Source of the DNA: Gemmatimonadota bacterium
GTDB taxonomy: Bacteria > Gemmatimonadota > Gemmatimonadetes > Longimicrobiales > Gaopeijiaceae
Reading direction: 5' to 3'
Assembly: GCA_029879725.1 (NCBI GenBank)
Contig: JAOUPR010000014.1
Location: forward strand, 1 to 53,441
DNA length: 53,441 nt
The position numbers and the translations under genes are program-made. Numbering within the stretch: the stretch's first letter is position 1; the number at the start of each line of letters is the position of its first letter. Below are positions 1 to 8,766 of this stretch, piece by piece. Under the pieces are notes generated by a model. It was given only the letters and a program-made list of their open reading frames with translations. It ran no database searches and was not told the origin of the DNA.

Positions 1-677
1 GAGCCCGAGGAGTGGGGGATCATCCTCGACACGCCGCGGATGTTCTCCACCAGCCGGTGGTACCGCCGGGAGTCGGCGGAGATGGAGGCGCGCAGTGTGT
101 CGAGGATGATCCCCCACTCCTCGGGCTCGCTGTCCGCGTCGAATCCGGGGATGGATCCGGAGTCCTCGTACTCGACGCCCTTGTGCAGGAGGAGCGTGGC
201 GTCACCGCCGTCGTCCACGATCAGGTCCGGCCCGCTACCGTCCGGCCACTCCAGCGCCTGCTCGGTGCACCACCAGTACTCCTCCAGCGTCTCCCCCTTC
301 CAGGCGAAGACGGCCGCGCCCCTGGGGTCGTCCACCGTTCCGCCGCGGCCCACCGCCACGGCGGCGGCCGCGTGGTCCTGGGTGGAGAAGATGTTGCAAG
401 ACACCCAGCGCACGTCGGCGCCGAGGTCCATGAGCGTTTCGATGAGCACGGCGGTCTGTACCGTCATGTGCAGGGAGCCCATCACCTTGAAGCCCTTCAG
501 GGGCTGCTGGGGGCCGTATTCCGCGCGGGCCGCCATGAGGCCGGGCATCTCGTGCTCGGCCAGACGGATCTCCTTGCGTCCCCACTCCGCCAGGGAGAGG
601 TCGGCGACCTTGAAGGGGAGGCGTTCCCGGGCCGAGGCCGTGGTGGACTCGGGGGAAAGGACGGTGCTATTGCTCAT
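1..677 (-). CDS. ahcY: Adenosylhomocysteinase, C-terminal part cut off by window edge
   Basis: S-adenosylhomocysteine hydrolase splits SAH into adenosine and homocysteine, clearing the product inhibitor of all SAM-dependent methylations. The reading frame stays open from the ATG at 677 to the window edge, giving about 225 of the usual 430-470 residues. Seen near residues 94-141: [28 protein letters not shown] and CTEQAL, which are family signatures around the substrate site; [16 protein letters not shown] lies at 68-82. The NAD-binding half lies outside the window. It follows the ArsR-methyltransferase gene on the same strand after a 60-base gap, so the two are probably co-transcribed. Confidence 0.95.
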   Translation of the reverse strand, partial: MSNSTVLSPESTTASARERLPFKVADLSLAEWGRKEIRLAEHEMPGLMAARAEYGPQQPLKGFKVMGSLHMTVQTAVLIETLMDLGADVRWVSCNIFSTQDHAAAAVAVGRGGTVDDPRGAAVFAWKGETLEEYWWCTEQALEWPDGSGPDLIVDDGGDATLLLHKGVEYEDSGSIPGFDADSEPEEWGIILDTLRASISADSRRYHRLVENIRGVSRMIPHSSG

Positions 678-737
678 GGGATCCTCGGTCTGTGAAAGGG
701 GAGTGTGAACCAAGTGTCGGACGTTCGGGTGAGAGCT

Positions 738-1685
738 TCACGGCTTCCTCCCGGTGGCAGTGAACAAGGGGGGGCCCTCGCCGGCGGGGTCGGGGGGGAT
801 GGGACGTACGGAGACGGCGGTGAACCCTGCGTCGGTCATCCACTCCGAGACGCGCTCCAGGGCGAAGCCGGGCCACACATGCCCCATCTCCTCGGCGTAT
901 GCGGGTCCGCGCTCGTGGCTCCTCATGTCCGTGACGACCAACCGTCCCCCCGGAGCCAACACCCGGAACGCCTCGCTCAAAGCGTCGGGCGGGTCCACCA
1001 CGTAGTGGAGCACCAGAGACATCACAGCCAGATCCAGCGTGCCCGCCTCGACGGGGAGGGACTCCAGGTCGCCGCGGCGAAGCTCCACGTTCTCGAAACC
1101 TGCCAGGCGGCCGGCCGCGGTCGCGAGCATCTCATCGGATCGGTCGACGCCGATCACCCGCGCCACGTACGGCGCCATGGAGGCCGCCAGGGCCCCCGTT
1201 CCCGCTCCGAGATCGCCGACGACCCAGTGGGGCTCGGTGAGGGCGAAGAGAGGGGTGAGCCACGCCCGGGGCCCGAACAGGCGATCCCTCAACTCCTCCC
1301 ACTCCTCGGCGGAGCGGGCGAAGAAGGACGTGGACCGCTCGCGGCGGGCCTGGAGAACCACCCGGGCGCGTTCGCCGTCGGCCTGATACACGGGGCCGTC
1401 ACGGAGGCCGTCGCGCACGAGATGCCACAGCTCCCATCCCGACGGGTCCACCCGGTCCCCGAGGCGGTAGTGGCGATTCCGGCCCTCCGTGCGTGACTCC
1501 ACCCATCCCTCGTTGGCGAGGACACCCAGATGCCGACTCACCGTGGGTTGGGGAATCTGCAGGGCGGCGCACAACTCCGTCACCGTGAACTCACTTCGTT
1601 CCAGCAGAAGCAGGATCCGGGTCCGGGTCTCGTCACCGAGGAGGTGGAGACGGTCGAGGATGGGGGGCGCCATAGTCATATTCAT
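738..1685 (-). CDS. SahR-like ArsR-family regulator fused to SAM-dependent methyltransferase domain
   Basis: A 315-residue two-domain protein. Residues 5-85 form an ArsR-type winged helix (LLGDETRTRILLLL, recognition helix IPQPTVSRHLGVL). Residues 150-315 form a class I methyltransferase fold with motif I GDLGAGTGA near 157-165, an acidic motif II (IGVDRSDEM) and VLAPGGRLVVTDM. The cysteine metal-sensing box ELCVCDL is replaced by ELCAALQI, so it is not a metal sensor. SahR, an ArsR-family regulator of the SAM cycle in Proteobacteria, has this layout in some members and sits beside ahcY, as here; SAM/SAH sensing is therefore the likely role (inference). The open frame extends to 1808, but that upstream part is a terminator hairpin and a palindrome. 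I chose the ATG at 1685; ATGs at 1679 and 1673 are also possible. Confidence 0.8.
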   Translation of the reverse strand: MNMTMAPPILDRLHLLGDETRTRILLLLERSEFTVTELCAALQIPQPTVSRHLGVLANEGWVESRTEGRNRHYRLGDRVDPSGWELWHLVRDGLRDGPVYQADGERARVVLQARRERSTSFFARSAEEWEELRDRLFGPRAWLTPLFALTEPHWVVGDLGAGTGALAASMAPYVARVIGVDRSDEMLATAAGRLAGFENVELRRGDLESLPVEAGTLDLAVMSLVLHYVVDPPDALSEAFRVLAPGGRLVVTDMRSHERGPAYAEEMGHVWPGFALERVSEWMTDAGFTAVSVRPIPPDPAGEGPPLFTATGRKP

Positions 1686-1699
1686 CGATCCGAATATGA
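1676..1699. promoter_or_regulatory. Operator-like palindrome at the start of the SahR-like gene
   Basis: A perfect inverted repeat: TCATATTC at 1676-1683, spacer ATCGATCC, GAATATGA at 1692-1699. It covers the candidate start codons of the minus-strand ArsR-methyltransferase gene. Size, A/T-rich arms and position fit an ArsR-family dimer operator used for autorepression of the regulator-ahcY operon. No match to a published motif is claimed. Confidence 0.6.
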
Positions 1700-1755
1700 A
1701 AATACGATTTCTGCTCCTCGGATCAAGAGCGGACGGATCTCGCTGGAAAACGGAC

Positions 1756-1789
1756 GGCCGGGGAGGGCGGCGAACCGCCCTCCCCGGCC
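1756..1789 (-). terminator. Intrinsic terminator of the M20 amidohydrolase gene
   Basis: A perfect 15-bp stem (1756-1770 with 1775-1789). On the minus strand the loop reads TTCG and is followed by GTCCGTTTTCC. It lies just past the stop of the minus-strand amidohydrolase gene (1823) and insulates the SahR-like gene from it. Confidence 0.8.
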
Positions 1790-1822
1790 GGGAGAAGCTG
1801 GGAACCAAGAGGCCCGCGAGCG

Positions 1823-3169
1823 CTATCGGTCCTCGCTCACGCTCCTCTTGTTCTGGAAGAGGTAGTCCAGCGCCAGGTCCGAGAGGGCGCGCACGCCCAC
1901 GGGGAGCGCTCCTTCGTCCACGAAGAAGTAGGGGGAGTGGTTCTTCGGGGCGGCGGCCGGGTCCTGCCCTTCGGGAACGCCACCCAGGAAGAAGAAGAGC
2001 CCGGGAATCTCATGCTGGTACACGGAGAAGTCCTCGGCCCCGGTGATGGGCACGCCCTCCACGGCGCCGCCCACCCCGGCCGCCCTCGTGAGCGTGGGGA
2101 TGGCCCAGCGGGTCAGGTCGGGGTCGTTGTACGTGACCGGGGCGCCCACGCCGATGCGCACCTCGGCGGTGGCTCCGGCGCTGGCGGCGATGTGCTCCGC
2201 GGTGCGGCGGATCCGGTCGTGGATGTCGGCCTGCATGTCCGCGTCGAAGGTACGGATGGTGCCGACCATCACCACCGAGTCGGGGATGATGTTCCCCCGG
2301 ACCCCGCCGTGGATGCTCCCCACCGTGACGATGGCGGGAGCCTTGGTCACGTCCGTCTGGCGGGCCGTGATGGTCTGCAGCCCCATCACGATCTGCGAAG
2401 CCACCACGATGGGGTCGACTCCGCCCCACGGCACGGCCCCGTGGGTCTGGCGGCCCACCACCCGGATGTAGAGGCCGTCGGCCGCCGCCATGGCGCCGCG
2501 ATCCCGATACTGGAGGGTGCCCACCAGATCGGGCCACACGTGGAGTCCGAAGATGGCGTCGGGGCGCGGATCGGTGAGCGCGCCCTCCTCCACCATCAGT
2601 TCGGCGCCTCCCCGCTCCCCTTCGGGAGGACCTTCCTCGGCGGGCTGGAAGATGAACACCACCCGCCCGGGGATGCGGTCCCGCACCGAGGCCAGGACCT
2701 CCGCGGCCCCCATGAGGATGGCCACGTGGTTGTCGTGTCCGCAGGCGTGCATCACGCCCACTTCCTGTCCGTTGTACTCGGTTCGGACCTTCGAGGCGAA
2801 GGGGAGGTCGACCATTTCCGTCACCGGGAGGGCGTCCATGTCCGCCCGCAGGGCCACGGTGGGTCCGGGAAGCCCGCCCTCCAGCACGCCGACCACACCC
2901 GTGTGCCCGATCTCGGTGCGCACGGCCATCCCCAGTCCACGGAGATGCTCGGCCACCTTGGCGCTGGTGCGGAATTCCCGGTTACCCAGTTCCGGGTTGG
3001 CGTGGATGTCCCGGCGCCACTCCACCACCTTCGGGTTGACCTCCCCCACCAGCCGGATCACCTCGTCGGCCAGGGGATGGGGGCCGGCGTCCTGAGCGGC
3101 TGCGTTCTGGGCCGACGAGGCGAAGAGCACCGCCAGGGCGGTGGCGAATGTGCGCGCAATCCGTTGCAT
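1823..3169 (-). CDS. Secreted M20-family amidohydrolase (hippurate hydrolase/aminoacylase-like)
   Basis: A 448-residue zinc-dependent amidohydrolase of the M20D (IAA-amino acid hydrolase/carboxypeptidase Ss1) type, removing acyl groups from N-acyl amino acids or peptides. Residues 1-26 are a signal peptide ending in SSAQNAAAQ, so it is probably periplasmic. Visible motifs: ALRADMDALPV (106-116), metal-binding HACGHDNH (141-148), FQPAEEG with the catalytic/bridging Glu pair (175-180), GLHVWPD, then the dimerisation-domain motif THGAVPWGGVDP and a C-terminal GAEDFSVY. I chose the ATG at 3169 because it has GGAG upstream and starts the signal peptide; the frame could extend to 3259. It is divergent from the desaturase gene. 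The substrate cannot be told from sequence. Confidence 0.9.
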   Translation of the reverse strand: MQRIARTFATALAVLFASSAQNAAAQDAGPHPLADEVIRLVGEVNPKVVEWRRDIHANPELGNREFRTSAKVAEHLRGLGMAVRTEIGHTGVVGVLEGGLPGPTVALRADMDALPVTEMVDLPFASKVRTEYNGQEVGVMHACGHDNHVAILMGAAEVLASVRDRIPGRVVFIFQPAEEGPPEGERGGAELMVEEGALTDPRPDAIFGLHVWPDLVGTLQYRDRGAMAAADGLYIRVVGRQTHGAVPWGGVDPIVVASQIVMGLQTITARQTDVTKAPAIVTVGSIHGGVRGNIIPDSVVMVGTIRTFDADMQADIHDRIRRTAEHIAASAGATAEVRIGVGAPVTYNDPDLTRWAIPTLTRAAGVGGAVEGVPITGAEDFSVYQHEIPGLFFFLGGVPEGQDPAAAPKNHSPYFFVDEGALPVGVRALSDLALDYLFQNKRSVSEDR

Positions 3170-3385
3170 TTCCACGTCTCCATGGTCGATCGATTGGGGT
3201 GGCCGGCACGGGCCGGACCTGACGGGGAAAGGATGGGCAATCCCGTGTCGTCCCGCCATGGGCCGCCCCGTACACGTGGTGTCCGCTCAACCCGTTTCGA
3301 CTACCCGCCGACCCTTGTTGGAGGCGCGGTGTAGGATGATTAACTTCCTCCCCCGAAACGTTCTTTGTTTGTTGGAGTGACAGAG

Positions 3386-4552
3386 ATGGGACACGACCAC
3401 CGTTCCGAGCCGCACGACGACATCGTCTATCCGGCCGCCATCCCCTTCGCGATGGTTCACCTCGCGGCCCTCGGTGTCCTCTGGACGGGTTTTCCCGGCT
3501 ATGCCGTCTGGACCGCCGTGACGCTCTATCTGGTCCGGATGTTCGCGGTGACCGGAGCGTATCATCGCTACTTCTCCCATCGGTCGTACAAGACCGGACG
3601 CGTGGTCCAGTTCCTCCTGGCCTTCCTGGCCCAGACCTCGGCCCAGCGTGGGGCACTGTGGTGGGCGGCCATCCACAGGCACCACCATCTCCATTCGGAT
3701 ACGGAGGAGGACATCCACTCCCCCCGGCACCACGGGTTCTTCTATTCGCACGTGGGGTGGATCTTCAACGCCAGCAACTGGAAGCCCGACTACGGGACCA
3801 TCCGGGATCTGGCCAAGTACCCGGAGTTGCGGTGGCTCGACCGCTTCTACCTGGTGCCCGCGGTGGTGCTGGCCGTCGGGACCTTCGTCTTCGGCGGTTG
3901 GCCCGGGCTGTTCGTGGGCTTCTTCCTCAGCACCGTGGTACTCTACCACGGCACCTTCGCCATCAACTCCATGGCCCACCAGGTGGGGAACCAGCGGTAT
4001 CTCACGGGAGACGACTCCCGCAATCACTGGTTCCTGGCGTTGGTCACGCTGGGTGAGGGATGGCACAACAACCACCATCATTACCAGAGTTCCACCCGGC
4101 AGGGATTCAAGTGGTGGGAGATCGACATCACCTACTACGTCCTGAAGGCCATGTCCTGGACCGGATTGGTCTGGGATCTGAGGGAGCCGCCCGCCGCCAT
4201 CGTGCGCGGCGAGGCGCCGGCTGGACGCAAGGTGGTGGAGAAGGTGGCGGGAGAGCTTGCGGCCACCATCTCCCTGGAGGGGATCGCGGCGAGGGTACGT
4301 GAGGCGTGGGAGGAGTCCCACGCGCTGGACGACCTGGCCGAGCGGGGCCGTGAGGCCCGTCGGCAGATCGAGGCGCGGCTGGCGGAGCTCTCCCTCGCCC
4401 ATCTCCCCACCATTCCGGAGCTTCGCGAACGAGCGGAGGAGATGTTCAACGAGTCGCCTTCCCTGGACGCCATCGTGAACCGGGCCCACGAGCTCCTGGC
4501 CGAAGCCGTGGCGGCTTATCTCTTCGAGACGGCGCTGGCTTCTCCCGCCTGA
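3386..4552 (+). CDS. Acyl-CoA/acyl-lipid fatty acid desaturase with helical C-terminal extension
   Basis: A 388-residue integral membrane di-iron desaturase that introduces a cis double bond into fatty acyl chains. The three histidine boxes are intact: HRYFSH (60-65), HRHHH (97-101) and HNNHHH (227-232), with hydrophobic segments at about 18-55, 73-92 and 155-190. The core follows the delta-9 stearoyl-CoA desaturase plan. Residues from about 275 to 388 form an extra Ala/Glu/Arg-rich, amphipathic, helix-forming tail absent from ordinary desaturases (see findings). The ATG at 3386 has GGAG 9 bases upstream; a start at 3365 is less likely. Confidence 0.92.
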   Translation: MGHDHRSEPHDDIVYPAAIPFAMVHLAALGVLWTGFPGYAVWTAVTLYLVRMFAVTGAYHRYFSHRSYKTGRVVQFLLAFLAQTSAQRGALWWAAIHRHHHLHSDTEEDIHSPRHHGFFYSHVGWIFNASNWKPDYGTIRDLAKYPELRWLDRFYLVPAVVLAVGTFVFGGWPGLFVGFFLSTVVLYHGTFAINSMAHQVGNQRYLTGDDSRNHWFLALVTLGEGWHNNHHHYQSSTRQGFKWWEIDITYYVLKAMSWTGLVWDLREPPAAIVRGEAPAGRKVVEKVAGELAATISLEGIAARVREAWEESHALDDLAERGREARRQIEARLAELSLAHLPTIPELRERAEEMFNESPSLDAIVNRAHELLAEAVAAYLFETALASPA

Positions 4553-4588
4553 TCGGCGGATCGCAGCCGGTATATCCCGTAGCGTCCG

Positions 4589-4625
4589 GATGCCCCGTGC
4601 CGCCCCTTTCGCGGCCCGGGGCATC
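4589..4625 (+). terminator. Terminator hairpin after the desaturase gene
   Basis: A nested inverted repeat: GATGCCCCG (4589-4597) pairs with CGGGGCATC (4617-4625), and inside it GCCGC (4599-4603) pairs with GCGGC (4611-4615) around CCCTTTC. It lies 37 bases past the desaturase stop. There is no strong T tract. The rest of the gap to 4753 shows nothing clear beyond room for a promoter of the transporter gene. Confidence 0.55.
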
Positions 4626-4753
4626 TCCATCGGTGGATCCCGCTTGCCTCCCACGCGTTCGCGCGGCATTCTTCCAGCCTTTGGGTTCTGCGGCGCGGGC
4701 GCGCATACCGGCGTGCACCGGCCTCACCTCGTGGCCTCGACACGGACGGACAC

Positions 4754-6499
4754 ATGGATTTGCTCCAGGGAATCGTCGACTTCCTGAACACGAACGTGGT
4801 GGAGAAGGGGATCTCCATCGGAGGGGAGAACGTCCCCTTCATGGTCATCCTCCTTCTCGGCACGGGTTTCTACCTCACCGCGCGGCTGGGCTTCGTGCAG
4901 CTCCGCCGCCTCGGGCACGGCTTCGCCGTCACCACCGGGAAGTATGACGACCCCAACGAGCCGGGTGACGTCAGTCATTTCCAGGCGCTCACCACCGCGC
5001 TCTCCGCCACGGTGGGGATCGGGAACATCGCCGGTGTGGCCATCGCCATCCATTGGGGTGGCCCGGGCGCGCTCTTCTGGATGTGGGTGACGGCCTTCGT
5101 GGGAATGGCCACCAAGTTCTCCGAGGTCACCCTCGCCCAGAAGTACCGTGACGTGGATCCCGAAGGGGGCGCGCGCAAATGGGAGGGCGCCGTGTCCGGA
5201 GGGCCCATGTACTACATCGAGCGGGGGCTGGGACCGAAGTGGAAGCCGGTGGCGGTCTTCTTCGCCGTCATGCTGGGCTTCACGGCCTTCCTCACGGGGA
5301 ACGCGGTGCAGGCCAACACCGTCGCCGACACCATGGGGGACACCTTCGGGATTCCCATGTGGGTCACCGGGCTGGTGACTTCGTTGGTGGTGGGGACGGT
5401 GATCCTCGGGGGCATCGCCCGCATCGGGAAGGTCACCGCCTTCCTCGCTCCCCTCATGGCCGCCGTCTACGTGGCGGGCGCGCTCGTCATCATCGTCCTG
5501 AATCTGGGGGCGCTCCCCGCCGCCATCACCACCATCTTCGCCGAGGCGTTCAGCCCCTCCGCCGGGATCGCCGGTACGGGCGCGGGCATCTTCGTGGTCA
5601 CCCTGATGTGGGGTGTCCGGCGGGGCTTGTTCTCGAACGAGGCCGGCCAGGGGTCGGCGCCCATCGCCCACGCCGCCGCCAAGACGGACGAGCCGGTGTC
5701 CGAAGGTGTGGTCGCGCTGCTGGAGCCGTTCATCGACACCATCCTGATCTGCTCCATGACGGGCATCGTCATCATCATGACGGGGATGTACTCGGAGCGC
5801 TTCCCCACCGAGATCACGCTCGGCGGAGGCGACATCACCTACACCGCCGTGGTGGAGGGTGATCGCTGGGGGGGTGTGACGCCGCCGGCCGAGATCGCCA
5901 TCCAGGGTGGCATGCACGTCGAGACCGGCGCGGGTGCGGCCCACGTTTCCTGGCACGAAGTGAGCGTGAACGAGCTCTTCGTGGACGAAGCCATGACGCA
6001 GCCCTTCACGGGAACGGTCTTCCCGGGTGACGGCCGTGCCGTGAGTGCTTCCGGTGAGACGTACACTTCGTTGTACGGAGGGGCGGTGGAGAGCGGTGCA
6101 CCCCTCACGATGCAGGCGTTCCGCCGGGGCCTGGCTCCCCTGGGAGACTGGGGACACTACATCGTCCTCTTCGGCGTTCTCCTGTTCGCGGTGTCCACGG
6201 CGATTTCGTGGAGCTACTACGGAGACCGTTGCGCCAATTACCTGTTCGGGCACAAGTCGGTCTTGCCGTACAAGTTCGTCTTCGTCCTCATGCACTTCAT
6301 GGGTGCGGTGGTTCCCCTGGCCGTGGTCTGGGCCATGGGCGACGTGGCCCTCGCCATCGTCATCGTACCGAATCTCATCGCCCTCCTGGTGCTCGCGCCG
6401 CAGGTGGTGGAGATGACCCGGAGCTATTTCGAGCGCGAGCCCTGGATCGAGAACGCCCGCGCCCACGAGGAGTGGAAGCGGACCCACGGGAAGGCCTGA
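4754..6499 (+). CDS. AGCS-family amino acid:cation (alanine/glycine:Na+) symporter with loop insertion
   Basis: A 581-residue inner-membrane transporter of the alanine or glycine:cation symporter family, taking up small amino acids with Na+ or H+. Family signatures: ALSATVGIGNIAGVAIAIHWGGPGALFWMW near residues 77-108, GPMYYIERGLG, and RRGLFSNEAGQGSAPIAHAAA near 290. About eleven hydrophobic segments are visible. Typical members are 450-500 residues. The excess comes from a beta-rich, charged stretch at about residues 350-448 between two membrane segments, before the conserved LFAVSTAISWSYYGDRC block. No regulator or metabolic partner is adjacent. Confidence 0.9.
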   Translation: MDLLQGIVDFLNTNVVEKGISIGGENVPFMVILLLGTGFYLTARLGFVQLRRLGHGFAVTTGKYDDPNEPGDVSHFQALTTALSATVGIGNIAGVAIAIHWGGPGALFWMWVTAFVGMATKFSEVTLAQKYRDVDPEGGARKWEGAVSGGPMYYIERGLGPKWKPVAVFFAVMLGFTAFLTGNAVQANTVADTMGDTFGIPMWVTGLVTSLVVGTVILGGIARIGKVTAFLAPLMAAVYVAGALVIIVLNLGALPAAITTIFAEAFSPSAGIAGTGAGIFVVTLMWGVRRGLFSNEAGQGSAPIAHAAAKTDEPVSEGVVALLEPFIDTILICSMTGIVIIMTGMYSERFPTEITLGGGDITYTAVVEGDRWGGVTPPAEIAIQGGMHVETGAGAAHVSWHEVSVNELFVDEAMTQPFTGTVFPGDGRAVSASGETYTSLYGGAVESGAPLTMQAFRRGLAPLGDWGHYIVLFGVLLFAVSTAISWSYYGDRCANYLFGHKSVLPYKFVFVLMHFMGAVVPLAVVWAMGDVALAIVIVPNLIALLVLAPQVVEMTRSYFEREPWIENARAHEEWKRTHGKA

Positions 6500-6540
6500 C
6501 GCCTTCGCTCGGCCGCGACGTGGCGAAGGGTGGTACAAGG

Positions 6541-6572
6541 GGAGGGGAGGGGCCGGCCGGCTCCTCCCCTCC
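6541..6572 (+). terminator. Terminator-like hairpin after the symporter gene
   Basis: A perfect 10-bp inverted repeat: GGAGGGGAGG at 6541-6550 and CCTCCCCTCC at 6563-6572, with the self-complementary GGCCGGCCGG in the loop. It lies between the symporter stop and the next start. The T tract is weak. Confidence 0.5.
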
Positions 6573-6597
6573 GCTCGTTTCTCCGGCATGGGCGCCC

Positions 6598-7278
6598 ATG
6601 AACGACGCGCTGGAGGCGTACGCACAAGGGCGCGAGGAAGCCGTCCTGGCGCTGACCACCGATCTGGGTGGAGAAGAAGAATTCCCCGTGCGCGTCTTCC
6701 TCCGTGGGCCGGCCGAGATGGATGCAGTCGAGACCCGCGCGTTGGGCGAGGCACACGGCAGGGTGCTCGACGTGGGGGCGTGCGCCGGGGCCCACACGCT
6801 TCCGCTCCTGGAGCGGGGGCTGGACGTCGTGGCGCTGGATCCTCTTCCGGCCGCCGTCCACCTCCTCCGTTCACGGGGCGTGCGCGATGCCCGCCGGGGG
6901 ACGCTGGAGTCGCTGGACCCCGAGGAGCGCTTCGATACGATCCTCCTCCTCATGAACGGAACCGGGCTGGCGGGAACGCTGGGCCGACTCTCCGCCTTTC
7001 TCGGGAAGGCCGCGGCGCACCTTCGCGAAGGTGGGGGGATCTTGGTGGACTCCACCGATCCCCGCGACTGGGATCCGCCCGGAGACGGACGGTATCCCGG
7101 AGAGCTTCAATACCGACTCGTCTTCGACGACCGGACCGGGCCGCCCTTTCCCTACGTCTTCGTGGATCCGGAGACGCTCGCCGGCGCCGCCTTCGCGGCC
7201 GACCTGGATACGGAGATCCTGGTGTCCGATCCGGACGGGCACTACCTGGCGCGACTCACCTCGTTCGAGGCGCGCTGA
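6598..7278 (+). CDS. Class I SAM-dependent methyltransferase of unknown substrate
   Basis: A 226-residue protein with a Rossmann methyltransferase core. Motif I VLDVGACAGAHTLPL lies near residue 55, motif II VVALDPLPAAVHLL near 77, and RFDTILLLMNGTG then HLREGGGILVDST follow as motifs IV-VI. MNGTGLAG after motif IV resembles small-molecule methyltransferases of the UbiE/Tam type rather than RNA methylases. The ATG at 6598 was chosen because the upstream part of the open frame lies in the symporter gene and terminator. It converges on dinB. The substrate is unknown. Confidence 0.75.
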   Translation: MNDALEAYAQGREEAVLALTTDLGGEEEFPVRVFLRGPAEMDAVETRALGEAHGRVLDVGACAGAHTLPLLERGLDVVALDPLPAAVHLLRSRGVRDARRGTLESLDPEERFDTILLLMNGTGLAGTLGRLSAFLGKAAAHLREGGGILVDSTDPRDWDPPGDGRYPGELQYRLVFDDRTGPPFPYVFVDPETLAGAAFAADLDTEILVSDPDGHYLARLTSFEAR

Positions 7279-7371
7279 CCACGGGAGATCCCGGGAAGAG
7301 GGGGCGGATCGGGCCGATCACCACTTCGCCGTCGGGCCGGATGCGTGCGAATCCAAGGGTCGGGTGGTGGG

Positions 7372-8613
7372 TCATCCGTCGTCCTCATCCGTTCGGGGTG
7401 AGCGCTCGCCCATGAGGCGGCCGGGCCGGACCGAGTCCTCACCGAATCGTGCCCGGATCCCATCCACGACGCGGGACAGCGTGCGGTCCCTCTCCGACTC
7501 CACCTCCGTCGTTCCCCCGAACAGGCCCAGCTGTTCCACCGCGTCCTCCTGGAGCCCCGAGAGCCCTACCCCCAGGAGCCGTACCGACCCGGCGTCCTCC
7601 GCGCGGAGCCCCGCGAGGAGGGAGCGCGCCACCGCGTGGATTCCGGCGTCGGACTCCAGCACGCCGGGCACCGTACGGCTGTGCTGGCGGGTGCGGAAGG
7701 ACGGGTCCCGCAGCTTGACCGTCACCGTGCGGGCCTTCATTCCCGACTTCCGCAGCGTGGTGCCCACCGAGCCCACCATCCGCAGGAGACGGCGCTCCAA
7801 CTCCTCGTCGTCGGCGATGTCCGAGCGGAAGGTCCGCTCGGTGGAGATGGATTTTCTCTCTTCGTCGGGATCGACCTCCGACGTGTCGATTCCGCGGATC
7901 CTCCCGTGGAGCCAATCCCCCCGCCGCTCTCCCAGCCATCTGCGCAGCCATTCCGGTTGAACCGCCAACGCATCCCGCACGGTGACCACGCCCCGAGCCT
8001 CGAGGAGAGCGAGGAGGGCGGGGCCGACGCCCGGGATCTCCCCGAGGCGGAGCGTCGCCATGAAGGCCTCCTCACTCCCCGGCGGGACGACATGGACGCC
8101 GGCGGGCTTGGCCCGGCTGGTGGCCAGCTTGGCCAGGAGGCGACGCGTGGCCCCGCCGATGGAGACCGAGATGCCCGTTCGCTGGAGAACCTCTGTGCGG
8201 ATGCGGTGGGCGGTGGCCTCGAGGGGTTCGCGGTGAAAGAGACGCTCCGTTCCCGTGAGGTCCAGGTAGAACTCGTCGATGGAAGCCGCCTGGACCGCCG
8301 GCGCCAGCTCGACCAGGGCCTCCCGGATCTCGCGGCTCTTCCCCACGCAGGCGTCTCGGGGGACGGGCACGACGGTCGCCTGCGGGCAGAGCCTCAGGGC
8401 GTGGGCCGTCGGCATGGCCGAGTGGACCCCGTGCTTTCGCGCCTCGTACGACGCGGACGTGACCACTCCCCGCCCCGACGCGGAGCCGCCCACGATGAGC
8501 AGAGGGGCCCGGCCGGCACCTTCCGGGTCCACCTGGCGGGCCACCTGCACGTAGAAGGCATCGCAGTCCACCAGGAGGATGCGACGGATCGGCGGGGATG
8601 GGTTCGAGGCCAC
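7372..8613 (-). CDS. dinB: DNA polymerase IV (Y-family translesion polymerase)
   Basis: A Y-family polymerase for error-prone or bypass synthesis on damaged DNA, about 413 residues from the GTG at 8613. Visible: LLVDCDAFYVQ (first catalytic Asp), SASYEARKHGVHSAMPT, the catalytic ASIDEFYLDLTG, SIGGATRRLLAKLATSRAKPAG, and a helix-hairpin-helix LGEIPGVGPALLALLEARGV. The little-finger domain ends with QLGLFG, a beta-clamp-binding motif. The start is uncertain: an in-frame ATG at 8685 would add 24 residues but sits on the probable -10 box of the divergent sod promoter and lacks a good ribosome site. No LexA box was recognised. Confidence 0.9.
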   Translation of the reverse strand: MASNPSPPIRRILLVDCDAFYVQVARQVDPEGAGRAPLLIVGGSASGRGVVTSASYEARKHGVHSAMPTAHALRLCPQATVVPVPRDACVGKSREIREALVELAPAVQAASIDEFYLDLTGTERLFHREPLEATAHRIRTEVLQRTGISVSIGGATRRLLAKLATSRAKPAGVHVVPPGSEEAFMATLRLGEIPGVGPALLALLEARGVVTVRDALAVQPEWLRRWLGERRGDWLHGRIRGIDTSEVDPDEERKSISTERTFRSDIADDEELERRLLRMVGSVGTTLRKSGMKARTVTVKLRDPSFRTRQHSRTVPGVLESDAGIHAVARSLLAGLRAEDAGSVRLLGVGLSGLQEDAVEQLGLFGGTTEVESERDRTLSRVVDGIRARFGEDSVRPGRLMGERSPRTDEDDG

Positions 8614-8656
8614 GGCGGATGCGGGACTGTCCCGGCCTGATTGAAGGATGAAGAAA

Positions 8657-8685
8657 TTGCCCGTTTCGACCTGTTTGGATATCAT
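8657..8685 (+). promoter_or_regulatory. Sigma-70-type promoter for superoxide dismutase
   Basis: TTGCCC at 8657-8662, a 17-base spacer and TATCAT at 8680-8685 on the plus strand, about 80 bases before the sod start. Spacing is ideal and both boxes are close to consensus. It lies in the divergent region shared with dinB. Confidence 0.5.
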
Positions 8686-8766
8686 CCGGTCTACTGGACA
8701 CTCCCCCAAGGTAGGGTACGCCACCCGGCCATGGAATCGCCCGAACCAATCACCAAGGAGCCTGGC

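Noticed and set aside
678..737. Possible SAH riboswitch before ahcY
   Set aside because: The gap to the upstream gene is only 60 bases and I could not fold the known SAH riboswitch core in it; the adjacent SahR-like protein explains control better.
3287..4669. A 460-codon minus-strand frame opposite the desaturase
   Set aside because: The plus strand carries all three histidine boxes; the minus frame has no recognisable domain.
4724..6874. A 716-codon minus-strand frame opposite the symporter
   Set aside because: Shadow of the AGCS gene; low-complexity translation and no ribosome site.
7279..7371. Gap between the methyltransferase and dinB stops
   Set aside because: Convergent gene ends; I saw no convincing terminator hairpin or other element.
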